64,000 bases of DNA, taken from Colletotrichum lupini (lineage: Eukaryota; Ascomycota; Sordariomycetes; Glomerellales; Glomerellaceae). The notes beneath the pieces are model-generated. The model was not told where the DNA came from. It saw only the letters and a list, made by a program, of their open reading frames with translations, and ran no database searches. Of the stretch, positions 1 through 11,645 are shown in pieces (the stretch's first letter is position 1; each line of letters begins with the position of its first letter). A program made the translations under genes and the position numbers. The stretch lies in assembly GCF_023278565.1 (NCBI RefSeq), contig NC_064677.1, positions 1,054,001 to 1,118,000 of the forward strand, read 5' to 3'.

Positions 1-742
1 CTTGCTCGTGACCTTGCCAGTCTTCGAGAACCTTTGCACGAACACCGGTGATCCACTGTCGGTACTCCTTCGATGAACGGAAGTTGAAGCTGTCATTATG
101 GCCATGTCTTCGGTAGAGGTCGTACAGAGCCGGGAAGTCGTCCATTTCCTGGGGCTGAATGATTCCAATATCTGTAATAAGACCTGCAACAGAGCGAGCC
201 GTGTACGCCCCTCGGGAGAAGCCAAAGAAAAAGAGTTGGTCGTGCGGGGCATAGTTCATAACGATGAAGTTGTACGCCTCGATGACACTGGCCACAAGCC
301 CGTCGCCAAAGGTCGCCTGCCTGCCCCTCTCGAGGATATTCACGCCACCACCCGTGCCGACGCCGGCGCTGTAGAAGACGACCTGCTGGCAGATGCTATC
401 CTCTTTTCCATTCTCTTTGACCGATCCCGTAAGCGCGACGGAGCGGGCTAGGCGGGTCACGTTGGATGGAATGTTCTGTTGGCCGCTGACGGAAGATTGC
501 CAGGTCCCGTCGCAGCAGATAACTATGCGCTTGGGGGTAGATTTCTGGCCCTTGTCTGGTACGAGAGTCTCGCGAGAAACTTGCAGTTTATCTACTTCCT
601 CGAGGTAGTTGGCGGAGAGAAGGGTGTCGTCTTTGGCTTCATTCGTCGCCAATGTGTGGTGGGTCTTGACGCCTGTCGTCCCTTGGACGAAAGATCGCCA
701 AAGGTTTGAGGAGTTTGTACTTGAAGGCGAGTTGGGCGACAT
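1..742 (-). CDS. DUF2235 alpha/beta-hydrolase-like protein (3' end outside window)
   Basis: The frame opens at an ATG at 742 and runs without a stop to the left window edge, so only the first 247 residues are visible. After a Ser/Asn-rich leader of about 70 residues comes IVICCDGTW, the opening of the DUF2235 fold. It is followed by a conserved AGVGTGGG stretch and then FFFGFSRGAYTAR, which carries the G-x-S-x-G nucleophile elbow (GFSRG) of this alpha/beta-hydrolase family. Related bacterial Tle1 proteins are phospholipases; fungal members are mostly uncharacterised, so the substrate is unknown. There is no signal peptide, so the protein is probably intracellular. No intron is needed in the visible part. 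It points away from the GH115 gene's 3' end, and no functional link is evident. Confidence 0.85.
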   Translation of the reverse strand, partial: MSPNSPSSTNSSNLWRSFVQGTTGVKTHHTLATNEAKDDTLLSANYLEEVDKLQVSRETLVPDKGQKSTPKRIVICCDGTWQSSVSGQQNIPSNVTRLARSVALTGSVKENGKEDSICQQVVFYSAGVGTGGGVNILERGRQATFGDGLVASVIEAYNFIVMNYAPHDQLFFFGFSRGAYTARSVAGLITDIGIIQPQEMDDFPALYDLYRRHGHNDSFNFRSSKEYRQWITGVRAKVLEDWQGHEQ

Positions 743-1372
743 GTTGAACTTTGAAGAGCGGATGACTGGCGATAATCAATTGTGGCCTACTAGGGGTTAG
801 ATGGCCATGGCGCAGAGGTGGATATCTATCATATACATGTATGAGAGTGGAGGTAGGAGCTCTCCAACAGCTGTATGAGCCTTTCTCGCGTACGAAGGCA
901 GCTAAGGCTGAAGAGCTGAAAGAATTCCGCGTAGATGCCGTTCCCAGTAAAGCGAATCCAGCCGAACGCGGTGCGGACACAAGAATTAACAGATGACTTG
1001 ACACGTGAAGATTACCTTTTTGTATAATCTTACATGTCCTTTGTCAAAAACAAGAAATCTTCTTCAAGTTTTGTTTTCATAGCCGATAAGATACCACATG
1101 TGAATCAAACAAAGACAGCCTCGAGGGCCGAAGCAATCTGAGACAACAATGCCGGTTGAACACGGCGAGAATTCTTCGCAAGGACAGGTAAGTTTCCCCC
1201 TCCCTATCTCGGAACGGCTCGTGGCTAGCGGCAATGGCATGCTTGAGCGCGTCTCCACCCTCGCACCAAGTCCCGCGTTCGGCACTCCGTTATCTCAACT
1301 GAACCCGTGCTTCCAGCTCACCAAGCATTCCACGACGCGTACTAAAATCATGTGTAATTGAGGCCGACCACC
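743..1372. other. Intergenic, DUF2235 upstream region and GH115 downstream region
   Basis: This 630-bp stretch holds the promoter of the minus-strand DUF2235 gene and the 3' flank of the GH115 gene. Short open frames on both strands have no recognisable domain. No RNA gene or repeat was seen. Confidence 0.5.
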
Positions 1373-4300
1373 TCAAAGTCCTATTCCCGTCTCCGGCGGC
1401 CCAAGATAACTCTCCGCAATGGTCTTGTTCACCGCCAAGACGATCTTCTCAAGATAGACCTCTGGCGAATTAACCTGCCAACGAAGAGTATGCTTCCCCA
1501 CGCCCATCCGCGGCAGCTGCACGACCTTTGTCCACACATGATCGGCCACATTGTCATTCCACTCTGGGGGGGTGTCACCCGGCGTAGCAGGGTCGCCAAG
1601 CACGCGTGTGAAGTTCGCGGTGCCGCTACCCTCAGCACCGTCATCCGCCAGTGCGAGGGAGAATTCCATTGGGAGGTTTGGGTCTGTGTCGAGCGCACCG
1701 TTGATGTAGACCGTGGCGTTGATTGTTTTCGAGATGTTGGAGAAGATGTAGATGTCGTAGTCCACCCATGCGGCACGAGCTACTTCGCTGGACTGTCGAG
1801 CGGCAGTAAATGGTCTCAGGGCGACGGATCCTGATTCTGAGCGGGAGCCAAGGTGCTCGATGTGCGTGAAAGCCACGCCAGCATCACTCTCAGACTCGGC
1901 GGATGCGCGTTGGTAGTGAGGCCCCTCGATGGATATGAGGCCGGCTGTCTCAGGGAACCCGACGAAGCCCTCAGGGGCACGATGGTTCAGCACGGGAATA
2001 TGGATCAAGTCAAAGTAAGGAGCCGGATCCCACTCCACGCGAATCGAAACGGTCTCGTTGAACTCTGTAGGTACCGAGTCCCAGTCAATGGAGACTTCGA
2101 TTCTCTCCTCAGGTTTGTCATCGGATAAGACGCCGAAAGTACTGGGCACAAGAACCCAAGGGTAAGGGACCTCCAGCGTCCAATTGATGGACTTTCGGTG
2201 ATCGCCACGGTGAAACAGCTCGATAAGTCGGGATTTTGGCCCGTGAGGTTCCATAGCCGGCAAGACTGGGGAAAAGCCCTCGTCGGTTGGTAATGCCGGA
2301 TGGATAGAGCCACAAATCCGGCCTTGTCGGTAGGCGCTGAGGGAGTTCTCGACGTATATGCCGAGCTCGCCGACGCCCCAGTCGAATGCTTGCCGTTGTT
2401 GGACATATGAAAGGTTAGCGACCACGTCGCTGGACGAGGGCCGCCAGTCCGTGAGATCCATGTCGTACTTTGGCGTAGTGAGTAAGCCTTTCCATTTGCC
2501 GTCCAGCATCGTATCGTATTCTTCAGTGAGGTCAAAGTCATCGTCAAAGTGCTGTAGAACCTGTTCTGCGATCAAGTTTGCAGAATTCCGCCTCTCGTAG
2601 CTGTACTGTCGATTTCTCCCCGAGCTGATCACGATGAAATGATAATGATATCCGATCAAGGCGGGATACGTGAGGATATGGAACAATGCGATGCGACGAT
2701 CCTCTGGCATGGCCCCGTGTAGAGCCTTAGCCTTTTCTGCTAGCTGTCTCCAGGCCTCGAGAACGCGTTCTGCCTCACGGTAGTTAAGGATAGAATATGT
2801 AATGGGTTGTAGTATCTCGAACTTGCGCATCCCGACCAGGTGGCTGTACGTCATGAGCGCAGAAGAGATCTCTTCGGCGTGCTCCGGACCAAAGTCACGA
2901 GTTGCGAGTGCCGTCAGGTAAGAAGGTATTTTGGCAAAGCCGAACCTGCTCGTGTTCCAAGCCATGTCCATGGCAAAAGAAAGTGGTAACTCGTTGGGCT
3001 TGATGTCGCCTACGTTCATGATCCAGATTCGTCGGGTGCCGCGCTCGTAAGCCTGAGATAGCTCTTTGTAGACTTTAGGCTGAATGCGAGTCAGAAGTCT
3101 TAGTTATCCTACGATGTTTTCCTCGAGACTAGAGTGGACTTACAAAGTTGTTGGTGTTTTGAGACTTCCAGCTCTTTGGTTTGCCAACATACTGGAAGTG
3201 GAAGTAGACCTGTATAGAGACGATATCAGGATCTGATTATCTCATGGAATTCAGGCGACGACTCACTCCAATGCCTCCGACTCTCTCACTCTCTAATTCG
3301 GTCGGGAGTCGTTGGATATTTCCCCAATTGTCGTCAGTGAACATCAAGGTCACATCTTCAGGAGGATTCAGGCCAGCTGCATAGTATGTGGCAACTTCCT
3401 TGTATATGGTCCACACCTCTTGAGCAGTAGCCAAAGTCAGTCAACAGGCTTGGATGTATAGCATAGGCAACTGCTGGAAGGGGGTTTTTGAACTCACGGT
3501 TTGTCGCCGTGACGTTTCCGTGATACTTTGCCAAGATCTCTCGTTCTGTGGCAAAGACATCCTCAAGGACCGCAATCGGATCATCGGCATCGATGGGACC
3601 ATCATCAGTGCCTCGCATTCCCAATGTAAAGTAGGACTCATTGTTGCCCGCTCGGCGAATCCCCTCGTCCATGAAGGCGACCACGTTCTCTTTGTTGTTG
3701 ACCCAGTCCCAGTCGCCCTTTGGATCTTTCTTCCACTCATTGCTCGCTCGCTGCATGGGCTCATGGTGGCTAGTAGACACGACAATGCCATAATCTTCCG
3801 CCATTTGCTGATTCCGTGGGTCGTCGGTGAAGAAGATCCTTCCCGGCTTAGGAATGTAACTTGCCCACATCGCAGGCCAGATGAAGTTGGCCTTCAGTCG
3901 GAGAAGCAGGTCAAAGACGTGCTGATACAACTCGGAGTCAAGGGTAAAGTTGCCCACGTTGTTCTTCTTCCTCCCCCACCAGCCGACGAGTGCGGGTGCT
4001 TCGTCATTGATGAAGAGACCTCGGTATTTCACGCTGGGCTCGCCATGGGTTGTGATCTTGTTAAGAGCGTAGATTTGGGTGTGCTTGGTTGTCGACACGT
4101 CTGCCCACCAATGTAGACTAACAGGGATGTAATCAGCTCGACAAAGTCTCTAGACAGATTTCTGATGGCTTCCTTAATCTTGCAACCCTGCGGTAGGGAT
4201 GTTTGTCATTCTAGACGTCGGATCCTTGCTTGAATGGAGAAGAGGAAGGCTAGGAGACTTACGGCGACTGTCCACATTGCTCAGAAAGGGTATAAATGCC

Positions 4301-4783
4301 AAAGATTACGGCTCGCTTATCGCTTCCCGCGATGACAAGAGCGCGGGAAATCCCCGGTAGAGGGCTCTCAACGACCTGGGTTCGAAACGTTTCCCACTTC
4401 CCGCCAATGTCCTTGACTTCTATCTTTCCGCTGTTGACAAGCTCCTGAATAATAGCCGATTCGACTGTTCCAGCAATGATTGCAACATCGGCGATGATTG
4501 TCGAAAATGCTGCCGTTGCCCCGGTTTGATTATCTCCTTCCTGGGCTGTCCACAGGTGGACGGATGGCTTTGTTCCTGTGATTTGCTCGAAGTCGCCAGC
4601 CAGATTATTGACTGCAATGCCGATACCTACAGGGTCGTCGGCGTCTTGGATTAAAGTCGCGTCCTGAAGCTCGATAGATCCTTCCGAGGCTTCAAACGCG
4701 ATGAAAGATTCTTCCAGTAGAGCTGTGATGAGGCTAGCGCATGCCACCAACCACATCCATGGGATGCCACTGTGTACCTTCAT
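1373..4783 (-). CDS. Secreted GH115 xylan alpha-1,2-glucuronidase
   Basis: Five exons join in frame: 4783-4263, 4117-3498, 3418-3267, 3209-3144 and 3079-1373, giving about 1021 aa, normal for GH115. GH115 enzymes remove (4-O-methyl)glucuronic acid from glucuronoxylan. The N-terminus is a signal peptide (MKVHSGIPWMWLVACASLITALL), so the enzyme is secreted. Family landmarks follow in order: GIYTLSEQ near residue 165, HWWADV across the first intron, YRGLFINDEAPALVGWWGRK, NFIWPAMWASY, FTLGMRGTDDGP, QVWTIYKEV, the DDNWGN motif, and IWIMNVGDIKPNELPL. A beta-rich C-terminal region contains NATVYINGA. All introns have GT-AG ends. A possible TATATAT box lies 104 bp upstream. The gene stands alone; no other xylan gene is nearby. 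Activity is inferred from family only. Confidence 0.93.
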
Positions 4784-5582
4784 AATGGATCATCGGCAAG
4801 CCTGACTGGAATATAGTAAAACATACATGGATGAGATGAACTTGATAGAACGAAGGTGGTTGCGTTGCTCTAGCTGTGCAGCTTGGATATATACACAAGA
4901 ACTATGTTACACAGCATCGCGTGATGACCGGAATACTATGTCGTGACAAATGCCATTTGACGACCTTCGTATCTTCCATGATATGTCTGTGCAGTTGAAC
5001 ATAATGGTAGCATGGAAAGCCTGATGACGTCCATAGCGGCACACCTCATGAGGTGAACGGGGAAGGGTAAGCATTCCCGTGGGAACAAGGCGACTTCATT
5101 TGTTGACCGAGGGAGTATTTGCAGCTTGACAATCTTGGCGCGGGGTTGCGGGGTTGAGGACGAAGCAAGAGGGCATCGCGTGGTCTTGGAATGATCCAGT
5201 GCAGTTGTGCAAGCGGACGAATCATTTCCTACTTGTACTCAAAGGTTGCAGATTGCCAAGCCAGATCAGAGCTTATTTACCCGGAAGGAGACCTGCATGG
5301 CCTTCATGTACCCCGACAGGATTATCCCGATGTCCGAACATCTCTTGGATCAAGACGATCATTATTGAACAGTGTGGGTATGGCCTTGAACAAAAGCAAT
5401 GCTGTTCTCGTAACGTCTCCTCTATCTCACTTGGACGTTGACGTTTCTATTCTATCATCGGTTTGTGCGGTTGTAGCTGCGCGTCGCTAATCTTTGGTCT
5501 CGTCATGTACATCTCCTCTCTTCTGAAAGACATCACTGGTTGTGAAGAGACGTGGTTGGCTTCTAGGAACACCCGAAGTATC
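4784..5582. other. Intergenic between GH115 and GH18 genes
   Basis: About 800 bp holding the GH115 promoter and the GH18 3' flank. Short open frames at 5154-5490 on the plus strand lack any domain or convincing gene structure. No repeat or RNA gene seen. Confidence 0.5.
4887..4893 (-). promoter_or_regulatory. Possible TATA box of the GH115 gene
   Basis: TATATAT on the minus strand, about 104 bp upstream of the GH115 start codon. Spacing suits a fungal TATA element, but no transcription start is known. Confidence 0.35.
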
Positions 5583-6632
5583 TCAATCATCATCCACGTT
5601 GCCATCCGAATAGTACTCAAAGGCCGTGGGCAGTGGTGCGTCTTTGCTGTTGGGGCCGTCCGGATCAACTTCATCCACCAAGTGCTTCTTGACTTCCTGC
5701 GCGACAGGCTGGGTAGAGTCCACAGGGGCAGAGCCTTGGACTGGGCCCGGTGAGTGGTGGGTATGGTCTGCTCGCAACATCGTTGTCATCCACTTTGCCC
5801 ATTCCCAGGGCTTCTCTCGGCCAGATGGCAAGCTGTTGAAGTACTCCCATCCCATGACTCCTCCAAACCGCGCATAACGATTTCGGAGCGTCAGAAGCAC
5901 AGCGCCGAGCATTTCCCATGGGACCCATCCGCCACCGTTCTCAGGATTCGTGACCAGGCCCATGACGACCTTCTCCGGTGCCCAGCCCTTTGCGAGGATC
6001 ATCTCGTACATGATCGGGTTACTGACGTCGCCCCATCCGCAGTAGAACTGAGCATTGTACCAGGCAATCTCTTTCCCTCGCATGACCTCCAGAGCCTCGT
6101 AGTCGAAGCCACTCAGGTTGTTCTCGGAGTTCAGCAGTGCCACGGCCACGGGCGCCATAGAAATGAGGAAGTCCTTGCCAAAGTCTTGTCGCACGCGGTC
6201 AATGAGCCGTATAACACCGCCTAGGCTCATCTCCTCTTCGACGTCGAGATCGATACCATCCAGCCCGCGTGAGCGGAGCATGTCGCGCAAGGGTATGTAG
6301 TATTTTTCAAACTTCTCCTCGTCCCCATCCAGCCTCTCGTAGGAGCCCTTAGCAGCACCGCCGAGCATACCAAGTACCTTGACGCCGCTGGCCTGCAGCA
6401 CCCGTAGCTCAGCCCATAGTGTTAGGAATCGCGGGTTATCGGGGGTATGGTCGTTCAAGGTAAGGCCGTGGGGATCATCGTTAATGTGTATCGCCGCGAG
6501 AATTACGTGGGTGACGCTGATCCCTCCTTGGGTAAGGAGGGGGAGGATCGAGATGGGCTTGCCGTCGGGCGTGTGATGTGTTTGGTAATAGGTGATTACC
6601 CGCGGGAGAGGCTGAGGCGGGACGGGCGGCAT
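5583..6632 (-). CDS. GH18 chitinase-like / endo-beta-N-acetylglucosaminidase-like protein
   Basis: A single-exon frame of 349 aa starting at an ATG at 6632. The glycoside hydrolase 18 signature is complete: DGIDLDVE matches DxxDxDxE, with the final Glu as the catalytic acid. Supporting elements are the barrel strand VKVLGMLGGAAKG, the SMAPVA strand, the substrate-side WYNAQFYCGWG, and a late FGGVMGWEYF strand. No signal peptide is visible (MPPVPPQPLPRVITYY), so it looks intracellular, as in the chitinase/ENGase-like GH18 proteins that turn over cytosolic or imported glycans. The last 60 residues are acidic and low in predicted structure. Known family chemistry is hydrolysis of beta-1,4-N-acetylglucosamine linkages; the actual substrate is not evident. 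Confidence 0.88.
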   Translation of the reverse strand: MPPVPPQPLPRVITYYQTHHTPDGKPISILPLLTQGGISVTHVILAAIHINDDPHGLTLNDHTPDNPRFLTLWAELRVLQASGVKVLGMLGGAAKGSYERLDGDEEKFEKYYIPLRDMLRSRGLDGIDLDVEEEMSLGGVIRLIDRVRQDFGKDFLISMAPVAVALLNSENNLSGFDYEALEVMRGKEIAWYNAQFYCGWGDVSNPIMYEMILAKGWAPEKVVMGLVTNPENGGGWVPWEMLGAVLLTLRNRYARFGGVMGWEYFNSLPSGREKPWEWAKWMTTMLRADHTHHSPGPVQGSAPVDSTQPVAQEVKKHLVDEVDPDGPNSKDAPLPTAFEYYSDGNVDDD

Positions 6633-7117
6633 TGGAGCGAAAGAGGTTGGCTGCCTCGATCCCGCGAGGATCGAGGGCTTCCGTATGGGATTGGAACGAC
6701 AGACGCGACGCGTGGGATGGTGGAAGATCGAGTGGTTGCATGCGCCAGCGCTTTGGGACAGCTAACCATGCGGGGGTGGAAATTGGGAGGTGTTCGGATT
6801 GACGGCCCCTCCGCGAGGCCCTGCTGAGAGCTGCGTCATCAGGGCCCTCGCAGCTGACATAAGCTCATTTCTATTTCATCCCTGCTTCACTCACTCTCTC
6901 GCTCACTCACATCGACATCTCATCTCATCGATCATGAAAGTTGCGCTTAAGTCATGCATTTTGAACTATTTATTTGATGAATCCTTGATTTATTGGAACT
7001 GATGTTCGAATACTTGCATTCATCTTTCTACCGTGTCACCATCTACACCCACTAGAGCTTACAATCTGAGGCCGCCGCATAGATGAAAAGCCTATTAACA
7101 ACGTCGATCAACTACTC
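6633..7117. other. Intergenic, GH18 promoter side
   Basis: About 485 bp between the GH18 start and the stop of the membrane-protein gene. It has CT-rich and CATC-rich stretches around 6880-6940. A 70-codon plus-strand frame at 6790-7002 has no domain and is not called. Confidence 0.45.
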
Positions 7118-7879
7118 CTACCAGATTGGCTGCTTCCCACCCTTATCCATGACTCTAGTCTTGCTCGGATACTGGGATACCACGTGGAAGCACCCAACGG
7201 AATACACTGTGAGAATAACCCCAATGATATAGTACAACTGTTGATCGAAGATTTCCGGAATAGTGAGCACAAAGAACCCGAAAGGCGCAAAGGTCCAGAT
7301 GGTGCCGATGATGTTGACAACGCAGAAACCGAGAGATAGTCCATGCCGGGACCCAGCCCTCAAGTAGTGATGAGTAGGCCCAAGGACGATCAGGACGTTG
7401 GTGAAGCAGAACCATTGCATGACGGACCCCTCACCCATAAACTCAATGGCCAGAAGCACGATCGAGTACATGCCCATCTGCAGCGCCAGGGCGTATGTAA
7501 TGGCTGCCGACATTGATGGCTGCTTTCCGAGGACATTCCCAAAGCTGGCATCGCGCTCTTTGGTGATGGATCGATGGATAGTCCATACTTCCAGCATCGT
7601 CCAGAGGAAGAGCGCTATTGACGTGCCTCTCAGGTACCAGTGCTCCCCGTACTGAGAGGCGGCCTTGCCAAGGGTATAAGACCATGTCGAGTCGTGGGCG
7701 AGGTAAAATGAATGCATCCAGAAGGGCATCGGGCCCTTTCCTTCACGTAAGGTGAGCCTGACAACGTAGGTATACTGGAGGTAGCCGATGATGAAGCTGA
7801 CGGCAGAAGCGATCAAAATTGGAGTATTGTCCAAACGATAGACCTCCGTTATACGCTCATAGTAGTTAATTGCCGTCAT
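7118..7879 (-). CDS. Seven-helix integral membrane protein, unassigned
   Basis: A single-exon frame of 253 aa from an ATG at 7879. About seven hydrophobic segments are visible: residues roughly 19-42, 50-72, 82-104, 122-148, 155-176, 183-210 and 217-238. Polar residues inside the membrane part include HDSTW near residue 62, LEVWTIH near 95 and GPTHHYL near 170. Size and topology recall the small membrane terpene cyclases of meroterpenoid and indole-diterpene clusters (Pyr4/PaxB type). However, I do not see their usual conserved acidic positions, so that is a structural analogy only. A lipid-modifying or sensor-like membrane protein is equally possible. It lies downstream of the C2H2 regulator on the same strand, 0.5 kb apart. 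I do not recognise the family. Confidence 0.75.
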   Translation of the reverse strand: MTAINYYERITEVYRLDNTPILIASAVSFIIGYLQYTYVVRLTLREGKGPMPFWMHSFYLAHDSTWSYTLGKAASQYGEHWYLRGTSIALFLWTMLEVWTIHRSITKERDASFGNVLGKQPSMSAAITYALALQMGMYSIVLLAIEFMGEGSVMQWFCFTNVLIVLGPTHHYLRAGSRHGLSLGFCVVNIIGTIWTFAPFGFFVLTIPEIFDQQLYYIIGVILTVYSVGCFHVVSQYPSKTRVMDKGGKQPIW

Positions 7880-8423
7880 GTTGCCGATAGATCCACTGAG
7901 TTAAGGTGCTAAATGTAAGTGCAATCTTACACGGAGTTTAGAAGAGATTCGACGCCGGCAAGCGGATTCAATCCAGCACTAAAAACCGAGTAGAAAGAGA
8001 TCATCACCAGCAGCATTCTGACAGAGTCTTCTTATAAGACTTCAGAATCTAGTCTAAGGGAAGGCAATGCCCAGTCCTTCATAGCATGATCTAAGTCAAG
8101 GTTTGAAGACATCGGCGCCGAGATCCCAAGTCGAGACAGTCTAAGCCCAGCGCCAACGCTATGGCCCCCTCGAAATACCGGCAACCAGGTTCTTGACACG
8201 GATGTCCCTGGTTTCTGGGATTCTAAAAATGCAAGTGGGATGTTGATGTCTCCGCTTCATCGGGGTCCAACGCACACCGCTTGAACTCTGACATGGGCAT
8301 CTCAACATTGTCAGCCAAGCTTCGGCTGAACACATCGCCGCTCAAGCTGACTGTGTAGAATGCACTGGCCAGTGGCCAGAAGATGAAATCAGAAATCACG
8401 TAACCTTCAAAGCTCATGAAGAC
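7880..8423. other. Intergenic between membrane-protein gene and regulator 3' end
   Basis: About 540 bp. A 64-codon minus-strand frame (8223-8417) begins with ATG 7 bp beyond the regulator stop, but has no domain and no upstream room for a promoter, so it is not called. The rest is presumed promoter of the seven-helix gene. Confidence 0.45.
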
Positions 8424-11400
8424 CTAGATAACCTCTTCATACTGGTTGATCAGGCGCTGAGGCACAAGACCCCGTAACACCACTACGCCAGCGTGCACAA
8501 TCCCCCATCTCACCGTCGTCAAAACGTCCGCCATAATCCAAACCAAGCCATTCGTCCTCTTCCGCTCTCTCCGTAGAGCGACCTCGCCCCGTACCGCGCG
8601 CTCCGACATGCTCGCAACCAGAGCCTCCATCTCACCTTGCGGATCCCAAATCATCTCGTCGTCCTCAAAGTCATCCTCATCATCAAAGGCGTCAAACGCC
8701 CGCCGCGAAGATGCCCCGTACGATCGACTAGGTCGCGCGTGGTGATAGGCCCAGCAGGTAAGCGTCGCCAGGTACAGACACCACGGCACGTGGAAGAGGT
8801 TCATGGCCTCCATGCTGTTCAGCGTTCTCTTGGTTTCGACTAGCATTCTCGCCGCGTGCCATGCTGCTTCGGACGCGGATTGCTTGGATTGGTCGGCGTT
8901 GGTGTCGGCAGCCCCTCCTCGATCTTGTCTTGGGACGAGTGGGTGGTTTTGCTGCTGCTGCTGTGTCTCGCAAGCTGACGCAGCCCATTTCTTCACAACC
9001 TGTGCGGATCTGTGGTAATCTCGTTGCTGTACTGGCCTACCGAGGATGTGACGAGCACCAGCGTATATCTGAACATCCAAGAAGTCCATGTTGAGTAAAG
9101 CTTGTGCTGAATGATAGAGAGCCTTGTATGCTGCCGCGAACGACTCGAACTCCACTTTCCGAGTCATATCTTCGTCGCCCTCCTGCCGTTGAACTCCCTG
9201 GGCCTGGGAGGCAGATCCCCGTTGTAATTGGGACGCGAAGCTGCCGCAGAATGCATCAAAGTCGTTTTTCCATGCGTCGTAGGCGGTGCTCAGCAATTTG
9301 CGCCAACCCATCCCGAAGCTATCTCCGGAGACGACACCCAGAGCCGTCTGATCACGCCGGCCCATGTCCCAAGAGATGGACATCAAGCCATGAAGAACAA
9401 GAATCCTCGAGAATCCAGTGAGGCCAGCTGGTCGCGGGGCTGAAGGTGTAAGATAAGATTTCAGAGTGGGCAAGTAGAACAACCTCTGGTCGCTAAGACT
9501 TGAGCGCCATGCCGACGCCCATGATGCGGCATCCCGAGCTTCCCATATGCTCTGGCTGCACGGTAGTTCCAGTCGGAGCTCAAAAGCTGACATGCAGAGA
9601 CTCTGGCAGAAGAGAACTGCGTGCTGCGTATCCCACATAAAACAGAGCAAGGCCAACCTGGGCTTCTGTTAGCCCTCTGCTGACTACAACGAATGCAAAG
9701 GGAACGTCAAGACATACCTTTTCTTCTGCTCCGCATCGGCCCACTTCCTCCATGCCTGGTCCAAGATGCCGGCGTTATCTTCGCCCGAGACTGGTGGCGG
9801 ACCCGGCGGTCGCACAGTCTGGCAATCGGAACGGCGAATGAGATTGATCAGAAGTCCATGGAACAAATGGCTCATGTCGTGTTGTTTCTGACCGGCACGT
9901 GACTTGCCAAAGCACTCGACCAGCAGGATTGTCTGCAATGTCCAGAGCTCTGGTCTAGGTGAGAATCCGGCATGGGCAAAGATGCTCGGCCGGATTACAT
10001 CATGTATGCAAACAGCAAGTTGATGACAGTCTTTGCTCGAGTACGTAGCACCTAACAGCAGGATGGACAACAGTAGCAAAGGTTCGGTATTCCTGCAGTC
10101 AAATGTCTCTAGGTGGATGAGTGGGTATGCGGTGTTGAAGCGAGTGAAGAATAGCTCCAGATACGACTTTAGTGAGTCCGCTGATAGTAACGGGTGCTCC
10201 CATATTGTGGCGCGTTGGTCAGGCAGGTTGGGCTTGGCGCCGTCAATGACGTTTAACAACCTCTCTCTCACATCTTCGCCAATAGGAGGGATTGTTAGCG
10301 GCTTCCTCAAGGAAGACAGTGGTCTTTCTGGTTCGGTCGGAGTTGGCCGGCTGGGTGCAGGGTAACGCTGCCGAGCTGCTGATGGCGCATCGCTAGGTCT
10401 TCGAAACTGCGCGATGTCTGAGCTCCTCTCCCTGGAGTTTCTCATCGCTTGCCGTCTGGCAGCTTCACTAGCGGTTGTTGAGGTGTTGCTTGGTGGATCG
10501 GACGACCTCTGCCTCTCCTGATCCTTGCTAGTCATCTCCATGGGCTCTGTCCACAGCTGTGCGCTCTTCATCGACTCCGGTGTGATGGCGACGTTTGCTT
10601 GCGATTTAGTTTGGGATTGATTGTTTGCCACGTGAGTTTCAAAATCTTGAGCTAGATTCGAAGGTCTCGACGCTGCGGTGGGGGCCGAGTTTTCTTGCAT
10701 GTTGAATAGCCAGTTGTAATCCAGCGCAGTCGTGTATGGCATATTAAAGGAGCTGGCAGTGTCGGGTTGGAAGATCTGATCGTAGTCCAACTGTTCGCTC
10801 ATGAATGATGTCTCACCCCAGCTACTGGACTGGGTCGTATTAATGTCGAAGTGGCTCTCCGATCCTATAAAATCGGAAAACTGTAAAGAAGGAGGGAACC
10901 CCGAGAAGTTGGTGACAGGTTCAGTTGGATTGAAAACGTCTTGACGTCCAATGGAATACTGTTGAGCGTCGCTCTGGCTTCCTGGCCGAAGATCCAAGGT
11001 TGAGCGCCTGTGAAACTCTGGTGATATGTTGTCGATGGAGTAGTCTTGGTCTGGCTCAATGTCTAAGCCGGACAGACTATGATCCCCGTCGTGGGGTTCC
11101 GGGTCAGGTGAAGGAACTTGTTGAGCTTGAGGACGCTCTTTTCCTCCCGATGCCCGGCCCCGTCCAGACGGATTCGGGCAGGGCCGCTTTTCTACAACAG
11201 ACCCGTCCGGGGCCTTCCAAGATCGCTTTCGTGTGTCTAAAACGCCGCAGCCTGGTCCGCCTGCTTCGAGATCTTTTTGGCGGTGACGGTCCATATGCCG
11301 TTCTGATTGTAGATGAATATGAAGTCAGCGGGCTATTCGTTTTCGGAAGGCTCGAGATTGAATTACAAACGGTAATAATTGTCGGCATATTGCTTTACTG

Positions 11401-11645
11401 TTTCGTCTTTGAATCTACTTACTCAACAGATCAGGTCGCTTGAAGTGGGCATTGCATAAATCGCAGCTCAACCCGCCAGGCATATGGTTGAGAGCATGAC
11501 GTTGCATATGCTCAGCCCGAGTGAAGCGTCTGTTGCACCCAGGGTGCGTGCAAGAAAAGGTCTTGTCTTCGCCCATCAAGCCTTCTGAGCTCTCTGAGCG
11601 ACGATGGTTCTCACCAGCACCAGCCATGGCGTAGGAGTCGTTCAT
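8424..11645 (-). CDS. C2H2 zinc-finger transcription factor with fungal_trans domain
   Basis: Three exons (11645-11423, 11302-9718, 9657-8424) join in frame to about 1013 aa. The first intron falls inside the second zinc finger. Splicing restores C-x2-C-x12-H-x3-H at about residues 61-81, after a first finger (C-x4-C-x12-H-x3-H) at 32-54, which strongly supports the join. The start is the ATG at 11645; an in-frame GTG further upstream is not used. A long Ser/Pro/Gln-rich linker follows, then the fungal-specific regulatory domain PF04082 from about residue 400, recognised by YLELFFTRFNTAYPLIH, LLLLSILLLGATY and WTLQTILLVECFGKS, continuing in exon 3. Such C2H2 proteins are nuclear activators or repressors. 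It is divergent from the flavin monooxygenase at 12635, so it may control that gene and its neighbours; this is inference. Confidence 0.92.

Noticed and set aside
1358..1834. 158-codon plus-strand frame
   Set aside because: Antisense shadow of the GH115 last exon with no recognisable domain.
8223..8417. 64-codon minus-strand frame with ATG
   Set aside because: No domain, almost no spacing from the regulator stop, no support beyond an open frame.
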